DNA of 64,000 nt from positions 310,001 to 374,000 of the forward strand of contig NZ_CP147243.1 in assembly GCF_037198285.1 (NCBI RefSeq). Reading direction: 5' to 3'. The position numbers and the translations under genes are program-made. Shown one piece after another: positions 23,914 through 33,251 of the stretch; within the stretch, counting starts at the first letter, position 1; every line of letters begins with the position of its first letter. This DNA is from Haladaptatus sp. DJG-WS-42. GTDB lineage: Archaea; Halobacteriota; Halobacteria; Halobacteriales; Halococcaceae. The notes below the pieces were generated by a model. It did no database searches and was not told where the DNA came from. It saw only the letters and a list, made by a program, of their open reading frames with translations.

Positions 23914-24546
23914 TCAGCGCCCGCGGCGGCCTTTCGTCTGGCGGTAGTCGCGGCCCATCTCAGCAGAGAGGTGTTCGACGAACGCTTCGTACTCGTCGTC
24001 GTCCATCTCGTCTGGGGCGAGCATCGGAATCAACTCGAAGCCACGCCCACGAAGCGTCGTGGCGTGGCACTCGGCAATGTCGAGGTCGTCGGGATTTTTC
24101 GTCGTGTACTCGAAGGCGAGTGCAGACAGTGCCTCTTGACCAACGGGCACGATAATCTGGGGGTTAATCATCCGGAGTTCCGCGGTCATGTAGCCGTCAC
24201 AGGCCATGATTTCCGAGTCTGTTGGCCCGCGATCTGGGTGGCGACACCGGGTGACGTAGGTGAGAAAGACGTTTTCGAGCGACGGCTCAGTAGCGTCCCG
24301 TGCTGAAGCACTAAAGCCGACGCGCCCGAGCAGTTCTTGGACGCGCTCGCCGCCTGCGTCGCCGGTGAACGGGATGCTCGTCTCGTCTGCGCCTGCGCTT
24401 GGCTGGCCGCCGATGAAGACGAACTCCGCGGACACGTCACCGTAGCCGTGAACCACGTTCGTCCGGGTGTCACAGAGCGCGTCGCAGTTCGCACACGCCT
24501 CGTCCATGTTGAACGGGTTCCGCAGGTTGTCGGGGTTCGCCGCCAT
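23914..24546 (-). CDS. uracil-DNA glycosylase superfamily protein
   Basis: A 210-residue protein of the UDG fold. CANCDALCDTRTNVVHGYGD is a cysteine-rich N-terminus as in iron-sulfur type IV/V enzymes, followed by FVFIGGQPSAGADETSIPFTG (motif A region), ENVFLTYVTRCRHPDRGPTD (another Cys), and INPQIIVPVGQEAL (motif near the active site). The final motif, normally an HPS-type minor-groove loop, reads ELIPMLAPDE, so activity on uracil is not certain. Its ATG overlaps the aroC stop (TGATG), suggesting coupled translation. Confidence 0.8.
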   Translation of the reverse strand: MAANPDNLRNPFNMDEACANCDALCDTRTNVVHGYGDVSAEFVFIGGQPSAGADETSIPFTGDAGGERVQELLGRVGFSASARDATEPSLENVFLTYVTRCRHPDRGPTDSEIMACDGYMTAELRMINPQIIVPVGQEALSALAFEYTTKNPDDLDIAECHATTLRGRGFELIPMLAPDEMDDDEYEAFVEHLSAEMGRDYRQTKGRRGR

Positions 24547-25700
24547 CACTCGATGTTCGCCGGGTTGCGTGGGTGGTAGTCGGTGTCGTATTCGCCGACC
24601 TTCCCGTCGAGACGGTCGGGGTTCATCCGCCCGGAGAGGAGCATGTAGTCGAGAATCGTGAGCGCGAGCATTGCTTCGACCACTGGCACACCGCGCGGCG
24701 GCAAGACTGGGTCGTGGCGACCGATAACCTTCTCCTGTTTCTCCTCGCCGGTCTCCCAGTCAACTGTGGTCTGCGTTTTCGGGATGGACGTTGGCGCGTG
24801 GAGAGTCACTTCGCCGTAGATTGGCTGGCCGGTCGTGATGCCGCCTTGAATCCCGCCGTGGTCGTTGCCGACGGGCGTTGGGTCGCCGTTCTCGTCGAAC
24901 ATCCAATCTTCATTGCGCTCGAATCCAGTGAACGTGCGCGCCTCGCGCCCGAGGCCGAACTCGAACGCAGAGGCGGCGGGGACGGCCATCATTGCCTGAC
25001 CGAGACGCGCGGAGAACGAATCGAACCGGGGCGCGCCGAGTCCGCGCGGGACGCCCTGCGCTTCGAAGTAGACGCTCCCGCCGATGGAGTCGCCTTCTTC
25101 TTGATATGTGTTGATGAGGTCGCGCATCTCATCGGCTGTTTCGGGATGGGCACAGCGCACCTCGTTTTCCTCAGAATGTTCGAGCATCTCCTCGAAACTC
25201 ACGTCCGGCGAGACGATGTCGCCAATCTGGTTGACGTGGGCTTTCACCTGAATATCTTGCGTGGCGAGCAATTTCTTCGCAATCGCCCCTGCGGCGACCC
25301 AGTTGACCGTCTCGCGGGCAGACGAGCGCCCGCCGCCGCCCCAGTTGCGCGTGCCGAACTTCGCAGAGTAGGTGAAATCGCCGTGGCTCGGACGCGGCGC
25401 GGTGATGAAGGGTTCGTACTTCTTCGAACGGGCGTCCTTGTTCTGAATCGTCATCCCGATTGGCGTACCCGTGGTGTAGCCGTCTTGGACGCCGCTGTGG
25501 ATTTTCACTTCGTCGGGTTCGCCGCGACTCGTCGTGATCATCGACTGGCCGGGCTTGCGGCGGTCTAAGTCGCCTTGAATGTCTTCTTCTGTGAGTTCCA
25601 GCCCGGCGGGACACCCGGAGACCGTGACCCCCATCGCGTCGCCGTGGCTCTCGCCGTATGTGGTGACTCTGAAGAGTCGGCCGAATTCGTTACCGTTCAT
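24546..25700 (-). CDS. aroC: chorismate synthase
   Basis: A 384-residue enzyme making chorismate from 5-enolpyruvylshikimate-3-phosphate with reduced flavin. Signatures are NGNEFGRLFRVTTYGESHG at the start, RRKPGQSMITTSRGEPDEV, RPSHGDFTYSAKFG, the GGGGRSSARETV motif, VGNDHGGIQGGITTG and GRHDPVLPPRGVPVVEAM. The ATG at 25700 gives the canonical N-terminus. It is in a minus-strand group with aroA (27084-28376), separated by a phosphodiesterase-like gene. Confidence 0.97.
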   Translation of the reverse strand: MNGNEFGRLFRVTTYGESHGDAMGVTVSGCPAGLELTEEDIQGDLDRRKPGQSMITTSRGEPDEVKIHSGVQDGYTTGTPIGMTIQNKDARSKKYEPFITAPRPSHGDFTYSAKFGTRNWGGGGRSSARETVNWVAAGAIAKKLLATQDIQVKAHVNQIGDIVSPDVSFEEMLEHSEENEVRCAHPETADEMRDLINTYQEEGDSIGGSVYFEAQGVPRGLGAPRFDSFSARLGQAMMAVPAASAFEFGLGREARTFTGFERNEDWMFDENGDPTPVGNDHGGIQGGITTGQPIYGEVTLHAPTSIPKTQTTVDWETGEEKQEKVIGRHDPVLPPRGVPVVEAMLALTILDYMLLSGRMNPDRLDGKVGEYDTDYHPRNPANIE

Positions 25701-25760
25701 TGCAGGCCACTCGGGTGGCCGCACATTTAGTGTTTACAGGACGTGGCGCAAAGTTGCCGC

Positions 25761-27032
25761 TTACTGGAGGGAAGCGAGGCGGCAAACCGCAAACGGACAC
25801 AGCATTTCTTCGGGACTCAACCCGCCGTGTGAGCCGATTTGGTCGAGTTCGCCGTCGTTGTACCAGACGAGTTTGTCGCGTGGAACGGCCACGAGGTCGG
25901 GGGCGTGCGCTTCGAAGTGCGCCGATGGCTCGCGGTCACCGAACAACCCCCGCGCCGTGTACTCCTCGCGGTCGAACGTTTTCACATCCAGTTCGGCTTC
26001 GAGCAGGTCGCGCAGTGCTTCAACGTGGCCGTCGCGGACGTGGAACTGGAGATTCCGCCCGCTGCCGACCGCAGGGATTGGCTCGCCGTCGGGGCCGCGT
26101 TTCAGGTGGTCGCTGAGTCCGTCGATGGTGTCGAGGGCAACGTTCGTTTCAGGGTCGGTGTCGAGATGCCCGTGGTCTGCGGTGACGACGAGGAGCGTGT
26201 TTTCAGCGACTGCGGGGGCTACCCGTTCGACGAGTTCGCGTTGGATGTGCCCCGTAACTTTCGAGACCATCTTCTCGTACTCAGGTGATTCCGTGCCGTG
26301 CTGGTGCGAGACGGCGTCCACGTGCGGGATGTAGGCGTAAGTGTAACTCGACCCGTCCGCCGACTGGAGTGTTTTCCGAATGAGACGGCCCATGTGTGCG
26401 AGGTCACCGTACCCCGACACACTCGCGCCAGCCATAGCGAGTTTCGAGTGTTCGGAGCGGGAGATGCGCTCTGGCATGACGACGTGCGGGGAGACACCCG
26501 CATCGCGGGCGCGCTCGTACACCGTCTGCTCGGGCGACGAAAAGAGGAAGCGGCCGTCAAGTCCGTCGAAGTTCTCGGGCACATAGTCGCCATCGAGAGT
26601 CGAAAACGGAAGCGTCAGGAGAACTTGTGCCAGTTCCTCGTAGTACTGGAACCACCCGAGTAAGCCATGTTCGACCGGCTGGGTTCCCGTCGAGACGGTC
26701 GTGATGGCGGCAGCGGTCTCAGAGGGGTACGTGGAGGTGAGCGGCGTCACCGTGCCCTGTTTTGCGAGCGTGTCGAGAAAGTCGTATTTGTGCTGGTCGC
26801 GCGTCCACTGCTCGTAGCCAAAGCCGTCTACGAGCACCACGACGACGTGGTCTGCGTCGGTTTTGATGCCAGTGAATACATCATTTGGAAGGGTGCGCCG
26901 CGTCGGGGCATCGAAAAGCGAGAGAATCGTATCAGGAACGTTTGCGAAGCAAAATCCGTTGTAGTCGGGGAAGAGAAAACCATCTTCCGAGAAGTGGTCG
27001 AGAAGGTCGGCGGCAACGTCGTCCTGTCGCAT
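25761..27032 (-). CDS. alkaline phosphatase-superfamily phosphodiesterase
   Basis: A 423-residue protein of the type I phosphodiesterase/nucleotide pyrophosphatase group. VVVVLVDGFGYEQW supplies the first metal-binding Asp, TPLTSTYPSETAAAITTVSTG the nucleophilic Thr/Ser region, YIPHVDAVSHQHG the Asp/His pair, VVTADHGHLD the next metal pair and IGSHGGLSPEEML the final His. Members hydrolyse phosphodiester or pyrophosphate bonds; the substrate is unknown. No signal peptide is seen. It lies between aroA and aroC on the same strand, with 60 bases to aroC and 51 to aroA. Confidence 0.88.
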   Translation of the reverse strand: MRQDDVAADLLDHFSEDGFLFPDYNGFCFANVPDTILSLFDAPTRRTLPNDVFTGIKTDADHVVVVLVDGFGYEQWTRDQHKYDFLDTLAKQGTVTPLTSTYPSETAAAITTVSTGTQPVEHGLLGWFQYYEELAQVLLTLPFSTLDGDYVPENFDGLDGRFLFSSPEQTVYERARDAGVSPHVVMPERISRSEHSKLAMAGASVSGYGDLAHMGRLIRKTLQSADGSSYTYAYIPHVDAVSHQHGTESPEYEKMVSKVTGHIQRELVERVAPAVAENTLLVVTADHGHLDTDPETNVALDTIDGLSDHLKRGPDGEPIPAVGSGRNLQFHVRDGHVEALRDLLEAELDVKTFDREEYTARGLFGDREPSAHFEAHAPDLVAVPRDKLVWYNDGELDQIGSHGGLSPEEMLCPFAVCRLASLQ

Positions 27033-27083
27033 TGCCACCACGTGGACGAGGGAGCGAAAAGAGGATTCCGGTAAGACAGAATC

Positions 27084-28376
27084 TTAGCCGAGGCGCTGGT
27101 CTACGCGTGCGCCCAAATCGTACAGCACATCGAAGAAGTTGGGGAACGACACGTCGACGTGTTCTGCGCCTTTGATTTTCGTCGTCCCCTCCGCGGCGAG
27201 GCCCGCGACGGCGAGGGACATGATGATTCGGTGATCATCTTTGCCTTCGACAGTCGCACCAGACAGGTCAGAGTCGCCGCCGTGGATGATGAGTTCGTCC
27301 TGCCGTTCGGTGACGGATGCGCCCAGCTTCGTGAGTTCTTCTGCCATCGCGCTCACGCGGTCGGTCTCCTTGAATCGGACGTGTTCGCAGTTCGTGATTT
27401 TGGTGTCCCCGTCTGCGACCGCGCCGAGCGTGGCGATGGTCGGGAGCAAATCGGGCGTGTCGCCCACGTCGAACTCGATGCCCGTGAGGTCGGATTGTCG
27501 AATCGTGATGATGCCGTCATCGTCGTCCCACTCGATGTCCGCACCCATGCCGAGGAGCACGTCCACGATGGCGCTGTCGCCCTGTGCGCTCGGGTGTGCG
27601 CCCGTGACGATGAGTTCGTCTTCTGCGGCGAGCGCGCCCGCGGCGAGCAGGTAGGACATAGAGGAAAAGTCGCCGGGGACGTGGTACTCGCCGTCTTCGG
27701 GTTCGTAGGACTGGCCGCCCGCGACCGCGAAGCCGTCGGGCGTAGGTTCCGCGTCAATGCCGAACGCGGCGAGCACTTCGAGCGTAATATCGACGTACGG
27801 TGCGGACTTGAGTTCGGTTTCTAAGTGAACCCCGATGCCCTGTTCGGTGGTCGCACCCGCCATCAGGAGTGCGGTGATGTATTGCGAGGAGACGTCGCCC
27901 GGAATTGAGACTTCGCCGCCCGCGAGTGGGCCGCGAATTGCGAGCGGCGCCTGTCCGTTGTCGCGGGTGCTCTCTGCTCTCGCGCCGAGTTCGGTGAGCG
28001 CGGAGAGGAGCGGGCCTTGTGGCCGGGAGCGAAGCGAACGGTCGCCCGTGAGCACGGTGATGCCGTCCGCGAGCGCGGCAGTGGCCGTCACGAGGCGCAT
28101 CGTCGTCCCGCTGTTGGCGCAGTCGATGATGTCGCCAGGTGTGCCCGGTTTGCCGCCGAAGCCGGAGACGTCGAGGCCGCCGTCGATTTCTTCGACGCTT
28201 CCGCCGAAGGCTTCGACTGCGCGGATGGTCGCCTTGGTGTCGGCGCTCATGAGCGGGTCGTAGATGAGCGCGCCGTCTGCGTAGCCCGCGGCGAGGATTG
28301 CGCGGTGGGAGTAACTCTTCGATGGCGGGGCTTTTGCCCGCCCGGCAACGGTCGAATTCGAGATGTCAACGTCCAT
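27084..28376 (-). CDS. aroA: 3-phosphoshikimate 1-carboxyvinyltransferase (EPSP synthase)
   Basis: A 430-residue enzyme of the shikimate pathway that transfers enolpyruvate from PEP to shikimate-3-phosphate. Conserved features are the N-terminal [19 protein letters not shown] (catalytic Lys and Ser), [19 protein letters not shown] (the glyphosate-site NxGTTxR), [30 protein letters not shown], the [21 protein letters not shown]-binding loop and [18 protein letters not shown]. Length is normal. Probably transcribed with the downstream phosphodiesterase, aroC and UDG genes. Confidence 0.97.
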   Translation of the reverse strand: MDVDISNSTVAGRAKAPPSKSYSHRAILAAGYADGALIYDPLMSADTKATIRAVEAFGGSVEEIDGGLDVSGFGGKPGTPGDIIDCANSGTTMRLVTATAALADGITVLTGDRSLRSRPQGPLLSALTELGARAESTRDNGQAPLAIRGPLAGGEVSIPGDVSSQYITALLMAGATTEQGIGVHLETELKSAPYVDITLEVLAAFGIDAEPTPDGFAVAGGQSYEPEDGEYHVPGDFSSMSYLLAAGALAAEDELIVTGAHPSAQGDSAIVDVLLGMGADIEWDDDDGIITIRQSDLTGIEFDVGDTPDLLPTIATLGAVADGDTKITNCEHVRFKETDRVSAMAEELTKLGASVTERQDELIIHGGDSDLSGATVEGKDDHRIIMSLAVAGLAAEGTTKIKGAEHVDVSFPNFFDVLYDLGARVDQRLG

Positions 28377-28487
28377 GGTTGGGTAGATGTGACCACTCGG
28401 TATCAGGATACCGGAGACGGAGAGAGCTGCCAGTCGCCACGGGGTTGCCCCGGTAGGATTTTAGCCATCGCTCACCCACCCGTGAGT

Positions 28488-29660
28488 ATGCAACCGGACT
28501 TTTCCGAACTCGACGCCGCCCTCGATTCGGCGGGAGCAGATGGCTTTCTCATCTACGCCGCAAGCGACGACTCGAACCAGCGCTACCTCTCCGGATTCGA
28601 CGCCCCAGACCCGTTCCTCACGCTCTACGACGGCGACGTGCACCTGTTCGTCTCGCCGCTCGAATACGGCCGGGCAAAAAAAGAGAGCGGTGCGGCCACC
28701 CTCGCTCGCGGGAGTGAGTTTGGCTACCGCGAACTTGTCGACGAGTACGGCCCGGCCGAAGCGACCCACCGCGTCTGGACGAACTTCCTCGACTCCCACG
28801 ACGTGTCCTCCGTGCTCGTCCCCACCGACTTTCCGCTCGGCCACGGCGACGGCCTGCGCGGACAGGGTGTCGAGGTCACCGCGGACGACGATGACGTGCT
28901 CCGCGACATTCGCGCCGTCAAACTCCCGCAGGAAATCGCCCACGTACGCGCCGCCCAGAAGGCAAACGAGCAGGCGATGAAAACCGCAGAAACCCTCATC
29001 AGCGAGGCGTCGGTCGAAGACGGCGTCCTCTATCACGAGGGCGAACCGCTCACCTCAGAGCGCGTCCGCCAAGAAATCGAGCTGACCCTCCTCCGCCACG
29101 GCTGTGCGCTAGACGAAACCATCGTCGCCTGTGGCGTAGACGCCGCAGACCCCCACGACCGGGGCAGTGGCCCGCTGCTCGCCGAGGAGTCTATCATCGT
29201 GGACATCTTCCCGCGCGGTAAGGAGAGCAAGTACTTCGCCGACATGACCCGGACGTTCGTCAAGGGAACGCCGAGCGACGAGCTGCAAGCGTGGTACGAC
29301 GTTACAGACGTTGCCCTCGAAGCCGCTCTCGACGCCGTGAAACCCGGTGCGACCGGCAAGGAGGTACACGACGTGGTCTGTGACATCTACGAGGAGGCGG
29401 GCTACCCGACGCTCCGCGCAGACGACACCACCGAAGTCGGCTTCATCCACTCGACGGGTCACGGCGTTGGTCTCGACATCCACGAGATGCCCTCGGTTAG
29501 CCCGCGTGGTGAGGAACTCAAACCCGGCCACATCATCACCATCGAACCCGGCCTGTACGACCCAGACGTCGGTGGCGTCCGCATCGAGGACATCATCGTC
29601 GTCACCGAAGACGGCTACGAGAATCTGACCGACTATCCGAAAACGTTCGTCCTCGACTAA
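28488..29660 (+). CDS. Xaa-Pro aminopeptidase-like M24 metallopeptidase
   Basis: A 390-residue M24 peptidase with an N-terminal creatinase-like domain (residues 1-130) and the pita-bread domain. The dinuclear metal ligands are visible: Asp in SIIVDIFPRGKESKYFADMT (two), His in HSTGHGVGLDIHEMP, Glu in IITIEPGLYDPD and Glu in GVRIEDIIVVTEDG. The family removes N-terminal residues next to proline or cleaves X-Pro dipeptides. The ATG at 28488 gives a normal N-terminus; upstream in-frame sequence is antisense to aroA. It begins a plus-strand group with tyrA and the Rsm22-like gene. Confidence 0.9.
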   Translation: MQPDFSELDAALDSAGADGFLIYAASDDSNQRYLSGFDAPDPFLTLYDGDVHLFVSPLEYGRAKKESGAATLARGSEFGYRELVDEYGPAEATHRVWTNFLDSHDVSSVLVPTDFPLGHGDGLRGQGVEVTADDDDVLRDIRAVKLPQEIAHVRAAQKANEQAMKTAETLISEASVEDGVLYHEGEPLTSERVRQEIELTLLRHGCALDETIVACGVDAADPHDRGSGPLLAEESIIVDIFPRGKESKYFADMTRTFVKGTPSDELQAWYDVTDVALEAALDAVKPGATGKEVHDVVCDIYEEAGYPTLRADDTTEVGFIHSTGHGVGLDIHEMPSVSPRGEELKPGHIITIEPGLYDPDVGGVRIEDIIVVTEDGYENLTDYPKTFVLD

Positions 29661-29699
29661 ACGAACCCCTTTTTGCTCCCGCGCGGATACGTCGCAGAC

Positions 29700-30431
29700 A
29701 TGGAACTGCTGGTCGTCGGTGCGGGCGCGATGGGCCGCTGGTTTGCAGAAAGCGTCGCCGACGAATGTGAGCTGGCCTTTGCTGACACCGACCCCGCGGC
29801 AGCAGCGGACGCTGCCGCCGAAATCGGTGGCCGGGCCGTCTCACTCGATACCGACGACCGCTTCGACGCCGTCTGCGTGGCCGTCCCCATCTCCGTGGTC
29901 GAACACGCAATCGCTGCACACGCAGACAAAGCAACCCGGGCGCTCCTCGATTTGAGCGGCGTGATGGCGAAACCGCTCGCTGCGATGGCGACCCACGCCC
30001 CCGACGTAGAGCACTGGAGCCTCCACCCGCTGTTCGGGCCGGCCAACGCCCCCGGGACGATTGCCGCCGCCTCGAACAACGCAGGACCGGTCACTGCCCG
30101 CCTCAGAAAAGCCCTCGAAGCCGCGGGCAACTCGCTGTTCGAGACCACCGCCGAAGAACACGATACGGCGATGGAAACGGTGCAGGCGAAAACACACGCC
30201 GCCATCCTCGCGTTCGCGCTCGCCGCAGACGACGTCCCTGACGAATTTCACACGCCCATCTCAGAGGGGCTGTTTTCGCTCGTAGACCAGGTGACCTCGG
30301 GCACACCACAGGTGTACGCAGAGATTCAAGACACGTTCGAGGGCGCAGAAGCAGTCGCTGCCGCCGCCAGAGAACTCGCAGACGCAGACCCAGAGACCGT
30401 AGAACGCCTCTATCGCAAATCACGACGATGA
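29700..30431 (+). CDS. tyrA: prephenate dehydrogenase
   Basis: A 243-residue NAD(P)-dependent dehydrogenase. The Rossmann loop is MELLVVGAGAMGRWFAE, followed by VCVAVPISVVEHAIAAH, LLDLSGVMAKPLAAM and the substrate His in HWSLHPLFGPANAPG. This pattern fits prephenate/arogenate dehydrogenase, which makes 4-hydroxyphenylpyruvate for tyrosine. It lies 39 bases after the peptidase and overlaps the next gene by four bases (ATGA). Together with aroA, aroC, chorismate mutase and shikimate kinase in this window it covers much of aromatic synthesis. No regulatory ACT domain is present. Confidence 0.88.
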   Translation: MELLVVGAGAMGRWFAESVADECELAFADTDPAAAADAAAEIGGRAVSLDTDDRFDAVCVAVPISVVEHAIAAHADKATRALLDLSGVMAKPLAAMATHAPDVEHWSLHPLFGPANAPGTIAAASNNAGPVTARLRKALEAAGNSLFETTAEEHDTAMETVQAKTHAAILAFALAADDVPDEFHTPISEGLFSLVDQVTSGTPQVYAEIQDTFEGAEAVAAAARELADADPETVERLYRKSRR

Positions 30432-31825
30432 AACAAGAACACCGCACACAAGTCGTAGAGAACGCAAAGTATCTTCGCGCCGTCAGACCAATCGACCCCG
30501 ACGAGATTTACGAATACGTTGATGGCGAACCACACCCTGCAGTCGTCCGACAGGTGCTCCGCGAGCATTCTGTCGAGCTCGGGATTGTCGAAACAGAAGA
30601 CGGCACGTTCGTCCCCGCCGCAGACGAGCCGATTTCGACCACCTTCCACGGCGTGAAGGCGTTTCCAGCCGAGTACTCCGCGCGCGTAGAAGACTTCGTC
30701 GTCAGCCGATTCGGTGCGGGTTGGCCCTCCGGGGAGGGCGGCGACGTGCTCCGCTACAACATCCGAAAGCTGAAAGAGGACTACTTCGCCCAGAACCCGG
30801 TCGAATACGATGCGGACGCCGCGCTCGGCTACGCCGTCTACCATCTGCCCGACTACTACGCGACGGCACAGTACGTGTTCGCAGATATGCTTCGCCACGG
30901 GCTGCTGAGCGAACACACCCGGATTTTAGATGTGGGCGCAGGTGCGGGCGGCCCAGCGCTCGGCATCCACGACCTATTCCCCGACGACGCGCTCGTGGAT
31001 TACCACGCGCTCGAACCGAGCGCTGGCGCAGACGTGTTCGAGCACATGCTCGCAGAGACGCGAGACACCTTCAGAACCGAACTCCACCGCGAGACCGCAG
31101 AAGCGTTCGCGCCGAGTGAAACCTACGACATCGTGTTGTTTTCGAACGTTCTCAGCGAACTCGACGACCCCGTTTCAGTCGTCAAAAAGTACGCGAAACA
31201 CCTCGCAGAGGACGGCTCGATTGTCGCCATCGCGCCCGCCGACAGAAACACGAGCATCGGCCTGCGCGAGGTCGAGCGCACGGTCGAAAACGGCCTGTCA
31301 GTGTGGGGGCCAGCCGTTCGCATCTGGCCCGGATTCGCCCCCGCAGACGAGGGCTGGTCGTTCGACGTGCAACCAGACCTTGAGATTCCGGCCTTCCAGA
31401 AGAAACTCGATGAGGCGGGCGGTGGCTACGGCGAGTTCATCAACACAGACGTGCAGTACTCGTGGACCGTGCTGCGACACGACGACGACCAGCGCCTCGA
31501 CATCGAGCCGAACATCAACCTATTCGCGCGGATGAACGAGATGGAAAAGCACGTCACCAAACGCATCGATGTGCTCGCAGTAAAGCTGAGTCACTCGCTT
31601 TCTGCGGAGGATGCCCACCAACTCTACAAGATTGGTGACGGCTCTGAGCAGATCGACCACTACGCGGTACGTACCCAAGAGACGACGACGAACGCGCCGC
31701 TCAAAGATGCAGAGTACGGTGACTTGCTCATCTTCGAAAACGTGCTCGTCCTCTGGAACGACGACGAGGAGGCGTACAACCTCGTCGTGGACGGCAAAAC
31801 GACGGTCGATGCGATGCCTGCCTGA
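30428..31825 (+). CDS. Rsm22-like SAM-dependent methyltransferase
   Basis: A 465-residue protein with a class I methyltransferase core: ILDVGAGAGGPALGIHDLF (residues 167-185), an acidic loop YHALEPSAGADVF and DIVLFSNVLSELDDPVSVV. The N-terminal 120 residues and C-terminal 130 residues lie outside the core; the end (DGSEQIDHYAVRTQETTTN onward) has an OB-fold-like beta pattern. The layout resembles the Rsm22/METTL17 family that acts on the small ribosomal subunit in mitochondria. The Fe-S cysteines of that family are not evident. Translation is coupled to tyrA by ATGA overlap. Confidence 0.72.
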   Translation: MKQEHRTQVVENAKYLRAVRPIDPDEIYEYVDGEPHPAVVRQVLREHSVELGIVETEDGTFVPAADEPISTTFHGVKAFPAEYSARVEDFVVSRFGAGWPSGEGGDVLRYNIRKLKEDYFAQNPVEYDADAALGYAVYHLPDYYATAQYVFADMLRHGLLSEHTRILDVGAGAGGPALGIHDLFPDDALVDYHALEPSAGADVFEHMLAETRDTFRTELHRETAEAFAPSETYDIVLFSNVLSELDDPVSVVKKYAKHLAEDGSIVAIAPADRNTSIGLREVERTVENGLSVWGPAVRIWPGFAPADEGWSFDVQPDLEIPAFQKKLDEAGGGYGEFINTDVQYSWTVLRHDDDQRLDIEPNINLFARMNEMEKHVTKRIDVLAVKLSHSLSAEDAHQLYKIGDGSEQIDHYAVRTQETTTNAPLKDAEYGDLLIFENVLVLWNDDEEAYNLVVDGKTTVDAMPA

Positions 31826-31864
31826 GGGCGGGGTGTTTTTGCGGCAGGCGACCGCATGTGTGCT

Positions 31865-32641
31865 ATGAGCATGGAGATTCTGTTGACCAACGACGACGGC
31901 ATCGACAGCACGGGGTTTCGCGTGCTGTACGATGCGCTCTCTGCGGTGGGGAACGTGACGGCTGTGGCCCCCAAAGAAGATCAGAGCGCTGTCGGGCGGA
32001 AGATGTCGCGGGAGGTTCGCATCCACGACCACGAACTCGGCTACGCAATCGAGGGGACGCCAGCCGACTGTGTGGTGGCCGGGGTGCAATCGCTCGGCCC
32101 CGACCCTGACATTGTCGTCGCCGGAATCAATCGCGGTGCGAACCTCGGCGAGTACGTCCTTGGGCGCTCGGGGACGGTAAGCGCCGCCGTCGAAGCCGCC
32201 TTCTTCGGGATTCCAGCCATCGCGGTCTCGCTCTACATCCCCGGCGGATGGAAGGCGTTTAAGAAACACCAAGAGACCGCACACTCCTACCGCGAGGCCG
32301 TCCGTGCGGCCGAATATCTCACGGCCCACGCGCTCAACGCGGGCGTGTTCGACCACGCAGATTACCTCAACGTAAACGCCCCCATGCCCGGCGACGAGCC
32401 TGCGGACATGGAAATCACCAGACCGTCCCACGTCTATCAGATGGACGCAGAGCAAAACGGCGAAACCGTGACGCTCCACGACCGCATCTGGGAGAAGATG
32501 GCCGAAGGCGACATCCCCGACCCGCGTGGGAGCGACCGCCGTGCCGTCGTCGATGGACGAATCAGCGTCTCACCGCTCACCGCCCCGCACACGACCGAGC
32601 ACCACGAGGCGCTCGACGCGCTGGCTGAAACGTACCTGTAA
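31865..32641 (+). CDS. surE: 5'/3'-nucleotidase SurE
   Basis: A 258-residue nucleotidase. The canonical MEILLTNDDGIDSTGF (metal-binding DD) is followed by APKEDQSAVGRKMS, GTPADCVVAGVQSLGPDPD, INRGANLGEYVLGRSGTVSAAVEA and HTTEHHEALD near the end. SurE hydrolyses nucleoside monophosphates and is linked to stress survival. The start is one of two close ATGs (31865 or 31871). It follows the Rsm22-like gene by 39 bases on the same strand. Confidence 0.95.
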   Translation: MSMEILLTNDDGIDSTGFRVLYDALSAVGNVTAVAPKEDQSAVGRKMSREVRIHDHELGYAIEGTPADCVVAGVQSLGPDPDIVVAGINRGANLGEYVLGRSGTVSAAVEAAFFGIPAIAVSLYIPGGWKAFKKHQETAHSYREAVRAAEYLTAHALNAGVFDHADYLNVNAPMPGDEPADMEITRPSHVYQMDAEQNGETVTLHDRIWEKMAEGDIPDPRGSDRRAVVDGRISVSPLTAPHTTEHHEALDALAETYL

Positions 32642-32663
32642 CCGAAAAAGCTGTGAGAAGGCG

Positions 32664-33107
32664 TTAGCTTGGTGGAATCTGTACGCCAATCTGGTCGAGC
32701 AGCGACGTCATACTCGCGCTGTCTTTCATTTCGACAACCCGCCCGTCTTTGATTTTCCGGACGCTGAAGCCATCGACGGCAATCTCGTTTCCGGTCGGCT
32801 TGTACCCACGGAACTGTCCCGTGTGCGTGCCGGTTATCGTCCACCAGGCGAACACCACATCACCCTCTGCGGCCAGTTCGTTCACTCTGACGTTCGCGTC
32901 TGGGAAGCCCTCGTCCCACTCGCGGTGGACGGCTTTGATGTCGGAGAGCGCGACGAGCGGTGCCGGGTCGCCCATCCGTCGGGTACCGACTTTCACGTCG
33001 GGCGCGTACAGTTCATCGAGTACGTCCAGTTTGTCTTCGTTCCATACCTCTTGCATCTCGCGCCGGACGAGCGCTTTATTTGCACTGAGTACGTCTATCG
33101 TTGCCAT
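32664..33107 (-). CDS. SnoaL-like ester cyclase
   Basis: A 147-residue protein of the SnoaL/NTF2-like fold. LDVLDELYAPDVKV, IKAVHREWDEGFPDANVRV, EGDVVFAWWTITGTHTGQF and IAVDGFSVRKIKDGRVVEM are typical of the ester cyclase/polyketide cyclase-like family, whose members often have no known substrate. It has no neighbours in an operon: surE converges from one side and the acyltransferase gene diverges on the other. No enzymatic activity can be deduced. Confidence 0.85.
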   Translation of the reverse strand: MATIDVLSANKALVRREMQEVWNEDKLDVLDELYAPDVKVGTRRMGDPAPLVALSDIKAVHREWDEGFPDANVRVNELAAEGDVVFAWWTITGTHTGQFRGYKPTGNEIAVDGFSVRKIKDGRVVEMKDSASMTSLLDQIGVQIPPS

Positions 33108-33251
33108 GAGTCACCCCTCATCTGGCTCGCAAACGAGCCTGAAGGTACATATTGGATGGGGAGTGAGAAAACCGTTGATAAATTAGCAGGAAAACGCGAC
33201 TTTTCAGAGCCGGAAACAAACACTGAAGGCACACCTTGGTGACGAGTTTGT

